Assembly (NCBI RefSeq): GCF_022695985.1
Contig: NZ_JAAPBF010000007.1
Coordinates: 1-64,000, forward strand
DNA from: Streptomyces sp. NP-1717
GTDB taxonomy: Bacteria > Actinomycetota > Actinomycetes > Streptomycetales > Streptomycetaceae
Length of the DNA: 64,000 nt
Direction: 5' to 3'
Shown here: piece after piece, positions 40,145 to 48,471 of the stretch
Numbering within the stretch: the first letter of the stretch is position 1
How the letters are laid out: each line of letters begins with the position of its first letter
Translations under genes and position numbers: made by a program
Notes under the pieces: model-generated
What the model was told of the DNA's origin: nothing
What the model saw: only the letters and a program-made list of their open reading frames with translations
The model's database searches: none

Positions 40145-41770
40145 ATGCTGCTGGCCACGCTCGCCCATGTCTCACGGGAGGTCGCCGCGACGTCGGCGCG
40201 CTCCCGCAAGATCGCCCTGCTGGCCGAACTCTTCGGCGCGGCCGAGCCCGCCGACGTACCGGTCGTCATCCCGTGGCTGGCGGGCCGGCTGCCCCAGGGG
40301 CGGATCGGTGTCGGCAGACAGGCGCTGAAGGACCCCGCGCCGCCGGCGGAGACGGCCACGCTGACCGTCCGCGAGGCGGACGACGTCGTCACCGCTCTCG
40401 CCGCCGTCTCCGGCCCCGGCTCACAGACCGTCCGCAGACGACTCGTCCAGGACCTGCTGGGCGCGGCGACCGAGGAGGAGCAGCGATTCCTGATCGCGCT
40501 GCTGTTCGGTGAGGTGCGCCAGGGCGCGCTGGACGCCGTCGCCGGGGAAGCGCTGGCGCGGGCGACACAGGCTCCGCCCGCCGCCGTACGGCGGGCCGTG
40601 ATGCTGGCGGGGTCGCTGCAGAGCGTCGCCGAGCGGCTGCTGGCCGACGGCCCCGGAGCGCTCGCCGAGTTCCGGCTGACGGTGGGCCGCCCCGTACTGC
40701 CGATGCTCGCGCAGACGGCGGGTGGCGTCACCGAGGCGGTCGGGCGGCTGGCGCCGTGCGGTGTGGAGGAGAAGCTGGACGGGATCAGGGTCCAGGTCCA
40801 CCGGAGGGGCGATGTCGTACGGGTCTATACCCGCACCCTCGACGACATCACCGCCCGGCTGCCCGAGGTGACGGCCGCCGCGCTGGCGCTGGACGGTGAC
40901 CGCTTCATCCTGGACGGCGAGGTCATCGCCCTGGACGCGGACGGCAGGCCCCACGCCTTCCAGGACGTCGCGGGGCGGGTCGGCTCCCGTACCGACGTCG
41001 GCGCGGCGGCCGCCGCCCTGCCGCTGTCGCCGGTCTTCTTCGACGTGCTCGCCGCCGACGGCGAGGATCTGCTCGACCTGTCGTACGCGGAGCGCCGTAC
41101 GACGCTGGACCGGCTGGTCCCGGAGCCGATGCGGGTCCGGCGGGTGGTGGTGCCCGCGCCGGACGGCGGCGGGGCGGGGGACGGTGACGGGGACACGGCT
41201 CCCGACACGGCGGAGGCGGAGGCGTTCTGGCGCGCGACGCTGGACCGGGGCCACGAGGGCGTCGTGGTCAAGGCGCTCGACACCCCGTACAGCGCGGGCC
41301 GGCGCGGCGCCGGATGGGTGAAGGTCAAACCCGTCCACACCCTGGATCTGGTGGTGCTGGCGGCCGAGTGGGGCCACGGCAGGCGCACCGGTCGGCTGTC
41401 CAATCTGCATCTGGGGGCCAGACGGCCGGACGGCTCGTTCGTGATGCTGGGAAAGACCTTCAAGGGCCTGACGGACGCCATGCTGGAGTGGCAGACGGCG
41501 CGTCTGCGGGAACTGGCCGTGGCCGACGACGGCTTCACGGTGCGGGTGCGTCCGGAGCTGGTGGTGGAGATCGCCTACGACGGGCTCCAGCGCTCGTCCC
41601 GCTACCCGGCGGGGGTGACGCTGCGGTTCGCGCGGGTGCTGCGCCACCGCGAGGACAAGCCCGCGTCGCAGGCGGACACGCTGGAGACGGTGCTCGGCGG
41701 TCACGGCCCGTCCGCTGATCCGGCCGGGAAAACCTTGGACGAAGACGGATCGTCCGAACCCGGGATCTGA
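40145..41770 (+). CDS. ATP-dependent DNA ligase (LigB type)
   Basis: This enzyme seals nicks using ATP and adds to the essential NAD-dependent LigA. The 541-residue protein has an N-terminal DNA-binding domain (about 1-200), the adenylation motif VEEKLDGIRVQVH with the nucleophile Lys (motif I KLDG), FILDGEVIALD, FFDVLAADGEDLLD, the motif IV-like GHEGVVVKALD, motif V WVKVKP, and an OB-fold from VVLAAEWGHGRRTGRLSNLHLGAR. ATG 40145 gives the normal family start MLLATLAHVSREVAATSARSRK; an in-frame ATG nine bases upstream (40136) is the alternative and has a slightly better GAGG. It converges on the PI-PLC gene across a strong hairpin. Confidence 0.92.
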   Translation: MLLATLAHVSREVAATSARSRKIALLAELFGAAEPADVPVVIPWLAGRLPQGRIGVGRQALKDPAPPAETATLTVREADDVVTALAAVSGPGSQTVRRRLVQDLLGAATEEEQRFLIALLFGEVRQGALDAVAGEALARATQAPPAAVRRAVMLAGSLQSVAERLLADGPGALAEFRLTVGRPVLPMLAQTAGGVTEAVGRLAPCGVEEKLDGIRVQVHRRGDVVRVYTRTLDDITARLPEVTAAALALDGDRFILDGEVIALDADGRPHAFQDVAGRVGSRTDVGAAAAALPLSPVFFDVLAADGEDLLDLSYAERRTTLDRLVPEPMRVRRVVVPAPDGGGAGDGDGDTAPDTAEAEAFWRATLDRGHEGVVVKALDTPYSAGRRGAGWVKVKPVHTLDLVVLAAEWGHGRRTGRLSNLHLGARRPDGSFVMLGKTFKGLTDAMLEWQTARLRELAVADDGFTVRVRPELVVEIAYDGLQRSSRYPAGVTLRFARVLRHREDKPASQADTLETVLGGHGPSADPAGKTLDEDGSSEPGI

Positions 41771-41773
41771 GGC

Positions 41774-41803
41774 GGCGGGGCGCGCTGGACCGCGCGCCCC
41801 GCC
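41774..41803. terminator. Bidirectional hairpin terminator
   Basis: A perfect 12-bp stem GGCGGGGCGCGC (41774-41785) with a 6-base loop lies directly between convergent ligase and PI-PLC genes. Confidence 0.8.
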
Positions 41804-41819
41804 CCGTCCGCGGCCCCGT

Positions 41820-42872
41820 CTACCTCCCCGCGCCGCGCTCCACGACCGTGGCGAGCACGGACGGCAGCGGGTACCAGTCCGCCGACACGATGCTCGCGTG
41901 CCGCCCCGCCAGCAGCGTGACGCGGTCGCGCGCCTGCGCCTCGGTCGGATTCGTGCCGTCGATGGCGGGCGCCACCGCGTGCGCGTCCGTCATGACCACC
42001 AGGTAGTGCCGCTGGTCGTACCAGGCGGTGTCGAAGCCCTCCGCGGCGTAGAGGGACGCGGCGCCGTCGAAGACGACGAACCACGGCCGCAGCGAGGCGT
42101 CGGCGTACCGGGTCCGGGGGTCCCCGGCGGCGGCGCCGAGCACGGCGGGGAAGGCCGCCGCGTCGCCGAGCCGGCCGGCGGCGGCGAGGTCCCGCAGATG
42201 GGTGGCGTACTCGCGGTCGGTCCACAGCGTGTCGAGCGGGTTCTGCTGCTCGACGGTGCCGGGAATCAGCTCGAAGACGAACTTGCCCGCGAGCGCGGAG
42301 CGCGCCGGCCAGCCGCGTTCACGCACGGCGCTGTCGAGGTCCGCGCTGCCGCCCACGAGATCGGCGGGGCGGTAGACCGCGTCGCCGAGCGTGGAGGTCA
42401 GGAGCGCGTCGAGCGCGGCGGGGCCGCGTCCGCCCTTGCCCTGGAAGCCGTCCTTCAGCTCGACCTTGACGAGGATCGGCCGGTGGCCGGGGTTGGCGTC
42501 GTGCCAGACCTTCATGTCCTTGAGGCAGCCGGGCAGGCCCTGGTCGCGGGCCTTGGTGCGCAGTTCACCCACGTTGGCGGCGTTCACACAGTTGCTGTTG
42601 CTGCCGAGCGGGTTGCTGTGCGAGACCCGCCACGACGCGCCGAACACATTGGTCCACACGTCGAGTTCGAGCATTCCGGCACCGGAGTCCAGCGCGTCGG
42701 CGAGATACGGGAAGGTCGTCTTCTCGTACGCGTTGTGGACCCCGACCCCGGTGGAAGAGGAGTACGGCAGCTGTTCGTCGGCGACGGCACCGCTCGCCTG
42801 GCCGAGCGCGCCCACCAGGGCCAGCGCCCCGGCCGCGCCCGCGGCCACTGTCGTACGCAAGAGTCTTCCCAT
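41820..42872 (-). CDS. Secreted phosphatidylinositol-specific phospholipase C-like protein (Ca2+-dependent type)
   Basis: A 350-residue PLC-like phosphodiesterase. It begins with a signal peptide (TTVAAGAAGALALVGALGQ, cleavage near SGAVADE). The TIM-barrel active site appears as GVGVHNAYEKTTFPYLADAL (first catalytic His), MLELDVWTNVFGASWRVSH (metal acidics and second His) and ILVKVELKDG. The C-terminal YLVVMTDAHAVAP and ASIVSADWYPLP end the barrel. The target may be phosphatidylinositol mannosides or host lipids. ATG 42872 is preceded by GGAAGG. It is a single transcription unit. Confidence 0.85.
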   Translation of the reverse strand: MGRLLRTTVAAGAAGALALVGALGQASGAVADEQLPYSSSTGVGVHNAYEKTTFPYLADALDSGAGMLELDVWTNVFGASWRVSHSNPLGSNSNCVNAANVGELRTKARDQGLPGCLKDMKVWHDANPGHRPILVKVELKDGFQGKGGRGPAALDALLTSTLGDAVYRPADLVGGSADLDSAVRERGWPARSALAGKFVFELIPGTVEQQNPLDTLWTDREYATHLRDLAAAGRLGDAAAFPAVLGAAAGDPRTRYADASLRPWFVVFDGAASLYAAEGFDTAWYDQRHYLVVMTDAHAVAPAIDGTNPTEAQARDRVTLLAGRHASIVSADWYPLPSVLATVVERGAGR

Positions 42873-43060
42873 GTTCCCGGCCTTCCCGTCATACGAGTGA
42901 AGTGACGCCGAACAGTAGGGCAGTTGGGTGACGGGCGGGGGGACTGAGGCTTACGTGACCCGGCACCGTCCGCAGTACGGCGGGAACAGACGCACCCGGT
43001 GGCCGGTATCCGCGGCGTCCCGCCGGTCGGACCGGGTCGTCGTGGATCGACGGTCCGGCC

Positions 43061-45052
43061 CTACGGTGCCGGGGGCCGGGGTGAGTTGATTGCCTGACGG
43101 CCCATCAGTTCGGCCAGTCCGCGCCGGGTGGCGGCCAGTACGACACGGTCCTGGGCGCGCAGTACATAGCCGGGGTCCAGATCCCAGACCAGGCCGTCGG
43201 GCCGGTCCTCGTCGTGGGCGCGCCGGGTGTCCGCGAGATCGGGCAGCCGGTCCCCCGGCGGCGCCGAGTCCAGCGCGATGACCCGCCACGCGCCCGGCCT
43301 GAACACCTCCGCGACGGTGCGCCCCTGGAGCCTCGGGTGGCCGGCCACATCGATGGCCGCGACCAGCAGCACCTTGCGCTCGACCGGGATCGCACCGAGG
43401 ATCTGACGCCCCATCATGGCGATGGCGAAGGCGGGGGCCGCGAGCGTGGAGACGCTGCGGCTGCGGGTCAGTGCCCGGGGGTGGGCGGCGCGCAGCGTCC
43501 GGTAGACGGCGGTGGCGAACTCGTCGTCGTACAGCCGCAGGGCGACCCGCAGGTCCGGTTTGACGGACCGCGCGTACAGGGCGGCTTCGAGGTTGGTGAC
43601 ATCGATGCTGGTGAGCGCGAGCAGGGCATGGGCCCGGTGCACCTTGGCCGCCTCCAGGACCCCTTCCTGCGTCACGTCGCCGACCACCGTGGGCACGCGC
43701 AGGCTCCGCGCCAGGGCGATGCCCCGGGCCTCGGGGTCCTCCTCGACACACACCACCGGGATGTCCAGTTCACGCAGCCGCACCAGCACCCTGCTCCCGA
43801 TCTTGCCGAGGCCGAGCAGCACGATATGACCGGAGAGTCCGCGGGGCGGCCTGCGCAGCGCCGACGCGCTGCGGAACGTGCCGAGCGCTTCGAGTACGGC
43901 GGCGAGCAGGACAGGCAGCAGCAGCAACCCGGCCACACCGGACAGGAGTTGGATCACCTGACGGTCCAGGTCCTCGCCGGTGGCGGGGTCCCCGATGGCG
44001 AACAGGTCGAGCAGGACGATGTACGTCGCGTGCAGGGGGTGGTCGTCGGTGGTGATCGCGGACGCGACGGCCAGGGCCAGTACGGCGACGGCGATGCCCG
44101 CGAACGACCAGCGCAGCCGCCGGGAGAAGAGCGAGCCCAGCGGGGCGCCGCGCCCCGTGGTCCGGCGGCGTGACAGCGGCTCGCCCTCGTGGGAGACGGC
44201 CTCCAGGACCACGGTGCCCCGGCCGGTGGCCGCGGCGGTGGTGTCGTCGTCGGGCAGCAGCCGGGGGCCGTCGTTGCCGCTGCTGTCCGAACCCTCCGCG
44301 CCCGCGGGGTCGTTGGTCGTGGACGAGAGCAGGGCGAGGGTGCACAGACCGGGGTCGGCGACCTCGCCGGGGCCGGGCGGATCGCGCTCGACGGCCCGCA
44401 GCATCAGCCCGTCGGCCCGGACGATCTTGCTGGTACCGGCCACGGCGGTGGCCGCCAGCGCGGGCGCGGCGGTGTCGGCGTCGGAGAGCACGGTGGTGGA
44501 CGCGTCGAGCGCGGCGATGTCCAGACCGGGGACGGCGACGGCCGCCGCCTGATCGAGCAGTTCTTCGAGATGCTGGCCGAGTTTGCGGTTGTAGAGCCGG
44601 ATGACGAGGCGCAGTTGGGGATTGAGGCGCCGGGCGGCGAGGGCTGTCCTGATGTTGACCTCGTCGTCGTCGTGGACGAGCGCGAGAGCCGCCGCCTCGG
44701 CCACTCCCGCCTCGACGAGGACATCGGTGTCGAGCTCCCCGGCCTCGATGAGCCGCGGGAGTTCGAAGTCGCCGGGCCGTCCGTCGGGGCCCCCGGTGGC
44801 GGGGCCGTACGTCCGGGCCATCACCGCCGACATGCGGCCGATGAGGCCGGAGGCCCTGCCGCGGCCGGTGAGCGGCGCGGGATCCCGGCGTTCGGCCCGT
44901 ACGGGCGGCACGACGAGGGTCACCTGCTCGCCGTAGACGCCGCGCAGTTCACCGGCCAGCCGGTGGCCGAGCGCGTCGTCGCCGCACACGATCATGTGAC
45001 CGGGCTGCGAGCCGTGTTGTACCTGAGGCGGAAGTTGCGGCGGTGACGTCAC
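43061..45052 (-). CDS. Two-RCK (TrkA-N) membrane protein, CASTOR/POLLUX-like ion channel
   Basis: A 663-residue protein with two NAD-binding RCK modules flanking a short membrane part. The first begins HMIVCGDDALGHRLAGEL; then come TM helices (WSFAGIAVAVLALAVASAI; QLLSGVAGLLLLPVLLAAVLEAL) around a re-entrant loop IVLLDLFAIGDPATGEDLD; then the second RCK GHIVLLGLGKIGSRVLVRL, LRVPTVVGDVTQEGVLEAA. The loop lacks the potassium filter TVGYG, so it may conduct other cations or be a regulator. This architecture is that of CASTOR/POLLUX/DMI1 channels. GTG 45052 has no ribosome-binding site and may be leaderless. Confidence 0.85.
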   Translation of the reverse strand: MTSPPQLPPQVQHGSQPGHMIVCGDDALGHRLAGELRGVYGEQVTLVVPPVRAERRDPAPLTGRGRASGLIGRMSAVMARTYGPATGGPDGRPGDFELPRLIEAGELDTDVLVEAGVAEAAALALVHDDDEVNIRTALAARRLNPQLRLVIRLYNRKLGQHLEELLDQAAAVAVPGLDIAALDASTTVLSDADTAAPALAATAVAGTSKIVRADGLMLRAVERDPPGPGEVADPGLCTLALLSSTTNDPAGAEGSDSSGNDGPRLLPDDDTTAAATGRGTVVLEAVSHEGEPLSRRRTTGRGAPLGSLFSRRLRWSFAGIAVAVLALAVASAITTDDHPLHATYIVLLDLFAIGDPATGEDLDRQVIQLLSGVAGLLLLPVLLAAVLEALGTFRSASALRRPPRGLSGHIVLLGLGKIGSRVLVRLRELDIPVVCVEEDPEARGIALARSLRVPTVVGDVTQEGVLEAAKVHRAHALLALTSIDVTNLEAALYARSVKPDLRVALRLYDDEFATAVYRTLRAAHPRALTRSRSVSTLAAPAFAIAMMGRQILGAIPVERKVLLVAAIDVAGHPRLQGRTVAEVFRPGAWRVIALDSAPPGDRLPDLADTRRAHDEDRPDGLVWDLDPGYVLRAQDRVVLAATRRGLAELMGRQAINSPRPPAP

Positions 45053-45145
45053 AGGCCCAGTGTGCCGAACTACCGGGCGGAGCAGGCACGTTCCGGCCGG
45101 TCGGACCCGGTGCCCCGCGTGATCTTCACCGGATCCGACAGCCGG

Positions 45146-46360
45146 TCAGCGGCGGACCGCCCGCAGGACCACGAACTTCGGATCGCTCGCCATGACGTCG
45201 CAGTTGCCGAACAGCCGCCGCAGCTTGGCGTGGTAGCCGAGATGTCTGTTGCCGACCACCCACAGCTCGCCGCCGGGCCGCAGCGCCTCGCGGGATCCGG
45301 TGAACATCCGGAAGGCCGTGGCGTCGGTGGTCGCCTGATGGCTGTGGAACGGCGGATTGTTCAGTACGAGGTCGGCGGACCCGGCCGCCACGGTGGCCAG
45401 GCCGTCGCCGACGACGAACTCCGCCCGACCGCCGGTGCCGGCGTTCTTGGCGTACGTCGCCTCGGCGGACGCCACGGCCGAGAAGGACTCGTCGACGAAC
45501 GTCAGCCGGGCCTCGGGATTGGTCACGGCGACGGCCGTGCCGACGACACCGTTCCCGCAGCCGAGGTCGACGACGTGCTGCGGACCGCGCCGCTCGGGCA
45601 GATTGCGCAGGAAGAACCTCGTACCGATGTCGAGGCGCTCCGCGCAGAAGATCCCGGCGTGGTTGACGACGGTCAGGCCGGAGCCGGCGCCGGAGCCTTC
45701 GGGCACGGTGTACGAGATCGGCCAGGCACCGGCCGTCGCGCGGGAGCGGGCGTGTTCGGCGGCCGGCGCGCAGAAGATCAGACGCGCCTTCTTCACCGCG
45801 AGCGAGGTCCGGGTCGGGCCGAGGATCTGCTCGAAGAGCCGCAGCGTGGAGGTGTGGATCTCGGTGACCTTGCCGGTACCGACCACGACGGTCCCCCGGT
45901 GCACGGCCGGCGCCAGCCGGTGCAGCTGGTCCTCCAGGAGGGAGAGACTCTTGGGCACCCGGATCAGCAGGACGTCGATCCGCTCGGGCGGGGTGTCCCG
46001 CACCGACAGCAGCCGGACCGCGTCGGTGTCGATGCCGTTGCGCAGCAGGGCGGCGTGGGTCGCCCGCTGCGTGAGGTGCGAGTCGGTGATCTGTACGGGG
46101 TGGTGCGCGGCGAGCGCGGTGGCGAGGGCGCCCCACCGGTCGCCGACGACGACCACGTTGCCGGACAGGTCCACACCGGCGCCCCCGGTGACGGCGGTCC
46201 CGGCTCCGGCCTGTTCCGCGGCCCCTGTCCCGGCCGCGGCTTCGGCGAGGTGGCGCAGCAGATACTCGTCGGCCGCGTCCCAGGCCCGCAGGGTGTCGCG
46301 CGGCTGCTCGGGGAAGCGGGCAAGGTCGAGATCGCCCCAGGGCGTCGTCAAACGGTTCAT
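45146..46360 (-). CDS. 23S/16S rRNA guanine-N2 methyltransferase (RlmG/RsmC family)
   Basis: A 404-residue, two-domain SAM-dependent enzyme. The N-terminal half is the degenerate, SAM-less methyltransferase fold (VVVVGDRWGALATALAAH, DVLLIRVPKSLSLLEDQL). The C-terminal half is catalytic, with motif I VVDLGCGNGVVGTAV and the N2-guanine motif NPPFHS (LVLNNPPFHSHQATTD). The likely target is a guanine in 23S rRNA (G1835-type). ATG 46360 starts MNRLTTPWGDLDLARFP. The gene is downstream of the small gene at 46426 on the same strand, 65 bases apart. Confidence 0.9.
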   Translation of the reverse strand: MNRLTTPWGDLDLARFPEQPRDTLRAWDAADEYLLRHLAEAAAGTGAAEQAGAGTAVTGGAGVDLSGNVVVVGDRWGALATALAAHHPVQITDSHLTQRATHAALLRNGIDTDAVRLLSVRDTPPERIDVLLIRVPKSLSLLEDQLHRLAPAVHRGTVVVGTGKVTEIHTSTLRLFEQILGPTRTSLAVKKARLIFCAPAAEHARSRATAGAWPISYTVPEGSGAGSGLTVVNHAGIFCAERLDIGTRFFLRNLPERRGPQHVVDLGCGNGVVGTAVAVTNPEARLTFVDESFSAVASAEATYAKNAGTGGRAEFVVGDGLATVAAGSADLVLNNPPFHSHQATTDATAFRMFTGSREALRPGGELWVVGNRHLGYHAKLRRLFGNCDVMASDPKFVVLRAVRR

Positions 46361-46425
46361 CGTCCACTCAGGCTAACCGAGCGGCCGGACCGCCCCGTCC
46401 GGGACGTAACCCGCTGAGCTGGCGT

Positions 46426-46716
46426 TCAGCCGTTCCCGCCGTCCGTACGCTCCCGGCGCCCGGCGCCGTCCCGCTGGTCCCGCGCGTGTTCTCTGGCCAT
46501 CTCGCGGGCCCGCTGGAGCGCGATCCTGGCCTGCCGCACGGTCAGTACGGCGGCGAACTCGGACCGCGCGATGTCGAGGACGACGTCGGCGTCGGCGGGC
46601 GGTTCCGGGTGGTTGCGCAGGGCGATGTCCGCGGCGGCCAGCGCGAGGATGTCGTCGTCGGGCGACGCGCCCGGCTGCGACATGGTCCGCATGACCTGGT
46701 GCCAGAGTCCGCTCAC
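46426..46716 (-). CDS. Small hypothetical protein coupled to the TetR gene
   Basis: A 96-residue protein of unknown function. It starts MSGLWHQVMRTMSQPG, has an acidic/hydrophobic middle (DDDILALAAADIALRNH, ADVVLDIARSEFAAVLTVRQ) and a charged tail. It looks like two or three helices. GTG 46716 lies four bases after the TetR stop, with GAGGGAG inside the TetR gene as ribosome-binding site, so the two are an operon. The overlapping arginine-rich frame is a shadow. Confidence 0.6.
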   Translation of the reverse strand: MSGLWHQVMRTMSQPGASPDDDILALAAADIALRNHPEPPADADVVLDIARSEFAAVLTVRQARIALQRAREMAREHARDQRDGAGRRERTDGGNG

Positions 46717-46720
46717 GCAC

Positions 46721-47449
46721 TCACGCTCCCTCGTCCGCGCGGCCGGCGCCGGGTCCCGGTGCCGTGGGGTGGCCGATCGTGCCGAGCACGTCCCGGATCA
46801 TCTCGTCCGCCACCAGTTCCCGGGGCACCGCTCCCCCGCTGCGCGCCCAGTGCGCCATCAGCTCGTTGATGGCGCCGATGAGGGCGACCATCGCGAGGGT
46901 GTAGTCGCGCGGCACCGCCTCGCCCCGTGCGACGGCGCGGTCCGCCTCACCGACCAGGAAGTCCGACCACAGGCTGCGCCAGAGCACCCGGTGGTCCTCC
47001 ACGGCGCGGTTCACACCGATCACCTCGACGAAGGCGACCCGCGCGGACGCGAGGTCGGCGGTCACCGCGCCGACGTACGCGCGGATCAGCGCGGTGATCC
47101 TGGTCCGGGTGTCGGCCGTGTCGATCGCGGGATCGCCGAGGACCGCGAGTGTCGCCTCCATGCCGGCCCGCGCGACCTGGTTGTGCAGGGCGATCAGCAG
47201 GGCTTCGCGCCCCTCGAACTCCTGGTAGAACGCGCGGATCGACACACGCGCCGTGGTGCAGATCCGTTCGATCGACGTGCCCACGTAGCCGCGTGTCGTG
47301 AAGAGGTCGGTGGCGGTCGTCATCAGCCGCTCGCGGCGCCGCGCCCTGCGCATGTGTCCCGTGCCGAATTCCGCCCCGGGGTCCGCACCGTCCCTGTCGA
47401 CACCGTCCGCACCGTCCCCGCGACCCGCGGGTTCATCTGCCGGCTCCAT
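46721..47449 (-). CDS. TetR-family transcriptional regulator
   Basis: A 242-residue repressor. After an acidic Asp/Gly/Ala tail of about 30 residues the HTH is RRARRRERLMTTATDLFTTRG with TSIERICTTARVSIRAFYQE (about residues 33-82). A helical ligand-binding domain follows, with VEVIGVNRAVEDHRVLWRSL. The ATG at 47449 has GGGAG five bases upstream. An 18-bp palindrome 58 bases upstream (47507-47524) is a good autoregulatory operator. It shares a promoter region with the exported protein at 47754, which it may also control. Confidence 0.9.
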   Translation of the reverse strand: MEPADEPAGRGDGADGVDRDGADPGAEFGTGHMRRARRRERLMTTATDLFTTRGYVGTSIERICTTARVSIRAFYQEFEGREALLIALHNQVARAGMEATLAVLGDPAIDTADTRTRITALIRAYVGAVTADLASARVAFVEVIGVNRAVEDHRVLWRSLWSDFLVGEADRAVARGEAVPRDYTLAMVALIGAINELMAHWARSGGAVPRELVADEMIRDVLGTIGHPTAPGPGAGRADEGA

Positions 47450-47506
47450 CGCTCTCCCCGAATCCCGCCGTGCCCGGCTCACGCCATGCGCCCATGGCGG
47501 AGTCAC

Positions 47507-47524
47507 CGGTAAGAGTGCTTACCG
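47507..47524. promoter_or_regulatory. Palindromic operator CGGTAAG-N4-CTTACCG
   Basis: Perfect 7-bp arms with a 4-base centre match the size of TetR-family operators and lie just upstream of the TetR gene. Confidence 0.7.
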
Positions 47525-47753
47525 AGCATGGCACGCGCGGTGCGGTCACCGGCCGGGTTTCGGTGAATTGCCGGGGCCCGTACGGCGCGTGCCCCCGTGC
47601 CCGTCCACTCACCCGAGCGGCGGCGCAGACGGTCTCCCGGCGTGCGCCGGCACATCATCACTTCTAGCGTCGGGACAACTGTGCGGTGCGTCCGGCTGTC
47701 CCCGGCCGTGCCGCCTCCGACGGTCACGCGACGATCAGGAGTTGGGAGATCCG

Positions 47754-48389
47754 ATGCGCAGGATAGGTGCGGCCTCGGCGGCGATCGTGGGCGCCGCGGC
47801 TCTCGTTCTCGGGGCGGCGTGGCCCGCGGTCGCGGGCGACGGGGCCGAATTCGAGTACAGCGTCTCCCCCGAGGCGATCGAACCCGGCGGCCAGGTGGAG
47901 ATCCGGACCAAGGGCTGCCGGGTCCCGACCGTGACCGTCTCGTCGGGGGTGTTCGAAACCGTCACCCTGAACGAGGGCGAGGCGAAGCCGGCCAGGATCT
48001 TCGACGATGTGAAGCCGGAAGCGGAGTACGAGATCACCTTCGACTGCGACGGCGCGGTCCGCTCGCTGCCCCTGATGATCAAAGCCGGTAAGCCCGGTAA
48101 GCCCAGCAAACCGGGCAAGCCCGAGAAGCCGGCCGAGTCGGGCAAGCCGCCGGGGCCGTGGGAGCCGCCCCGGCCGGAACACCCGGAGCGGCCGGAACAC
48201 CCCGAGCAGAAGCCTCATGAGCCTCAGCCGCACGAGACCACCGCGCACAAGGGTGTGAAGGCCGGCGTCGGCGGCAGCACCGGCGGTGAACCGAACACGG
48301 CCGGACTGGCGGTCGGATCCGCGGTCATCGCGGTCGCGGTGGGCGGCGCGGTCCAGCTCGTCCGCCGCCGGCCGGTGAACGGCTCCTGA
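47754..48389 (+). CDS. Exported, probably sortase-anchored surface protein
   Basis: A 211-residue protein. The signal peptide (AIVGAAALVLGAAWPAVAG) is followed by an Ig-like beta domain of about 85 residues (EFEYSVSPEAIEPGGQVEIR) and a Lys/Pro/Gly and Glu/His/Pro-rich wall-spanning stretch (KPGKPSKPGKPEKP, then PERPEHPEQKPHEPQPHE). The C-terminus has the layout of a cell-wall sorting signal: GGEPNTAG, a hydrophobic helix LAVGSAVIAVAVGGAVQLV and RRRP. The motif PNTAG departs from LPxTG and LAxTG. A class F sortase gene follows, separated by a strong hairpin. ATG 47754 has GGGAG upstream. The ligand is unknown. Confidence 0.82.
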   Translation: MRRIGAASAAIVGAAALVLGAAWPAVAGDGAEFEYSVSPEAIEPGGQVEIRTKGCRVPTVTVSSGVFETVTLNEGEAKPARIFDDVKPEAEYEITFDCDGAVRSLPLMIKAGKPGKPSKPGKPEKPAESGKPPGPWEPPRPEHPERPEHPEQKPHEPQPHETTAHKGVKAGVGGSTGGEPNTAGLAVGSAVIAVAVGGAVQLVRRRPVNGS

Positions 48390-48400
48390 CCACGTCCCCG

Positions 48401-48444
48401 CCCGTGGATCCGGCCGCGCCTCGCCGCGCGGCCGGATCCACGGG
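48401..48444 (+). terminator. Strong hairpin between surface protein and sortase genes
   Basis: Arms CCCGTGGATCCGGCCGCGC (48401-48419) and 48426-48444 are perfectly complementary (19 bp, 6-base loop). It would end or attenuate transcription before the sortase. Confidence 0.8.
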
Positions 48445-48471
48445 CCCACCCCCGGCGCCGGACGGTGCGTG

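Noticed and set aside
38962..40731. Upstream extension of the TPR kinase frame
   Set aside because: The open frame continues into the MpaB gene in another phase, giving Arg/Pro-rich nonsense; the kinase starts at MAETSLIQGRYRLL (38961).
46373..46720. 115-codon Arg-rich minus frame overlapping the small gene at 46426
   Set aside because: The alternative frame has the better amino-acid profile and a ribosome-binding site just after the TetR stop.
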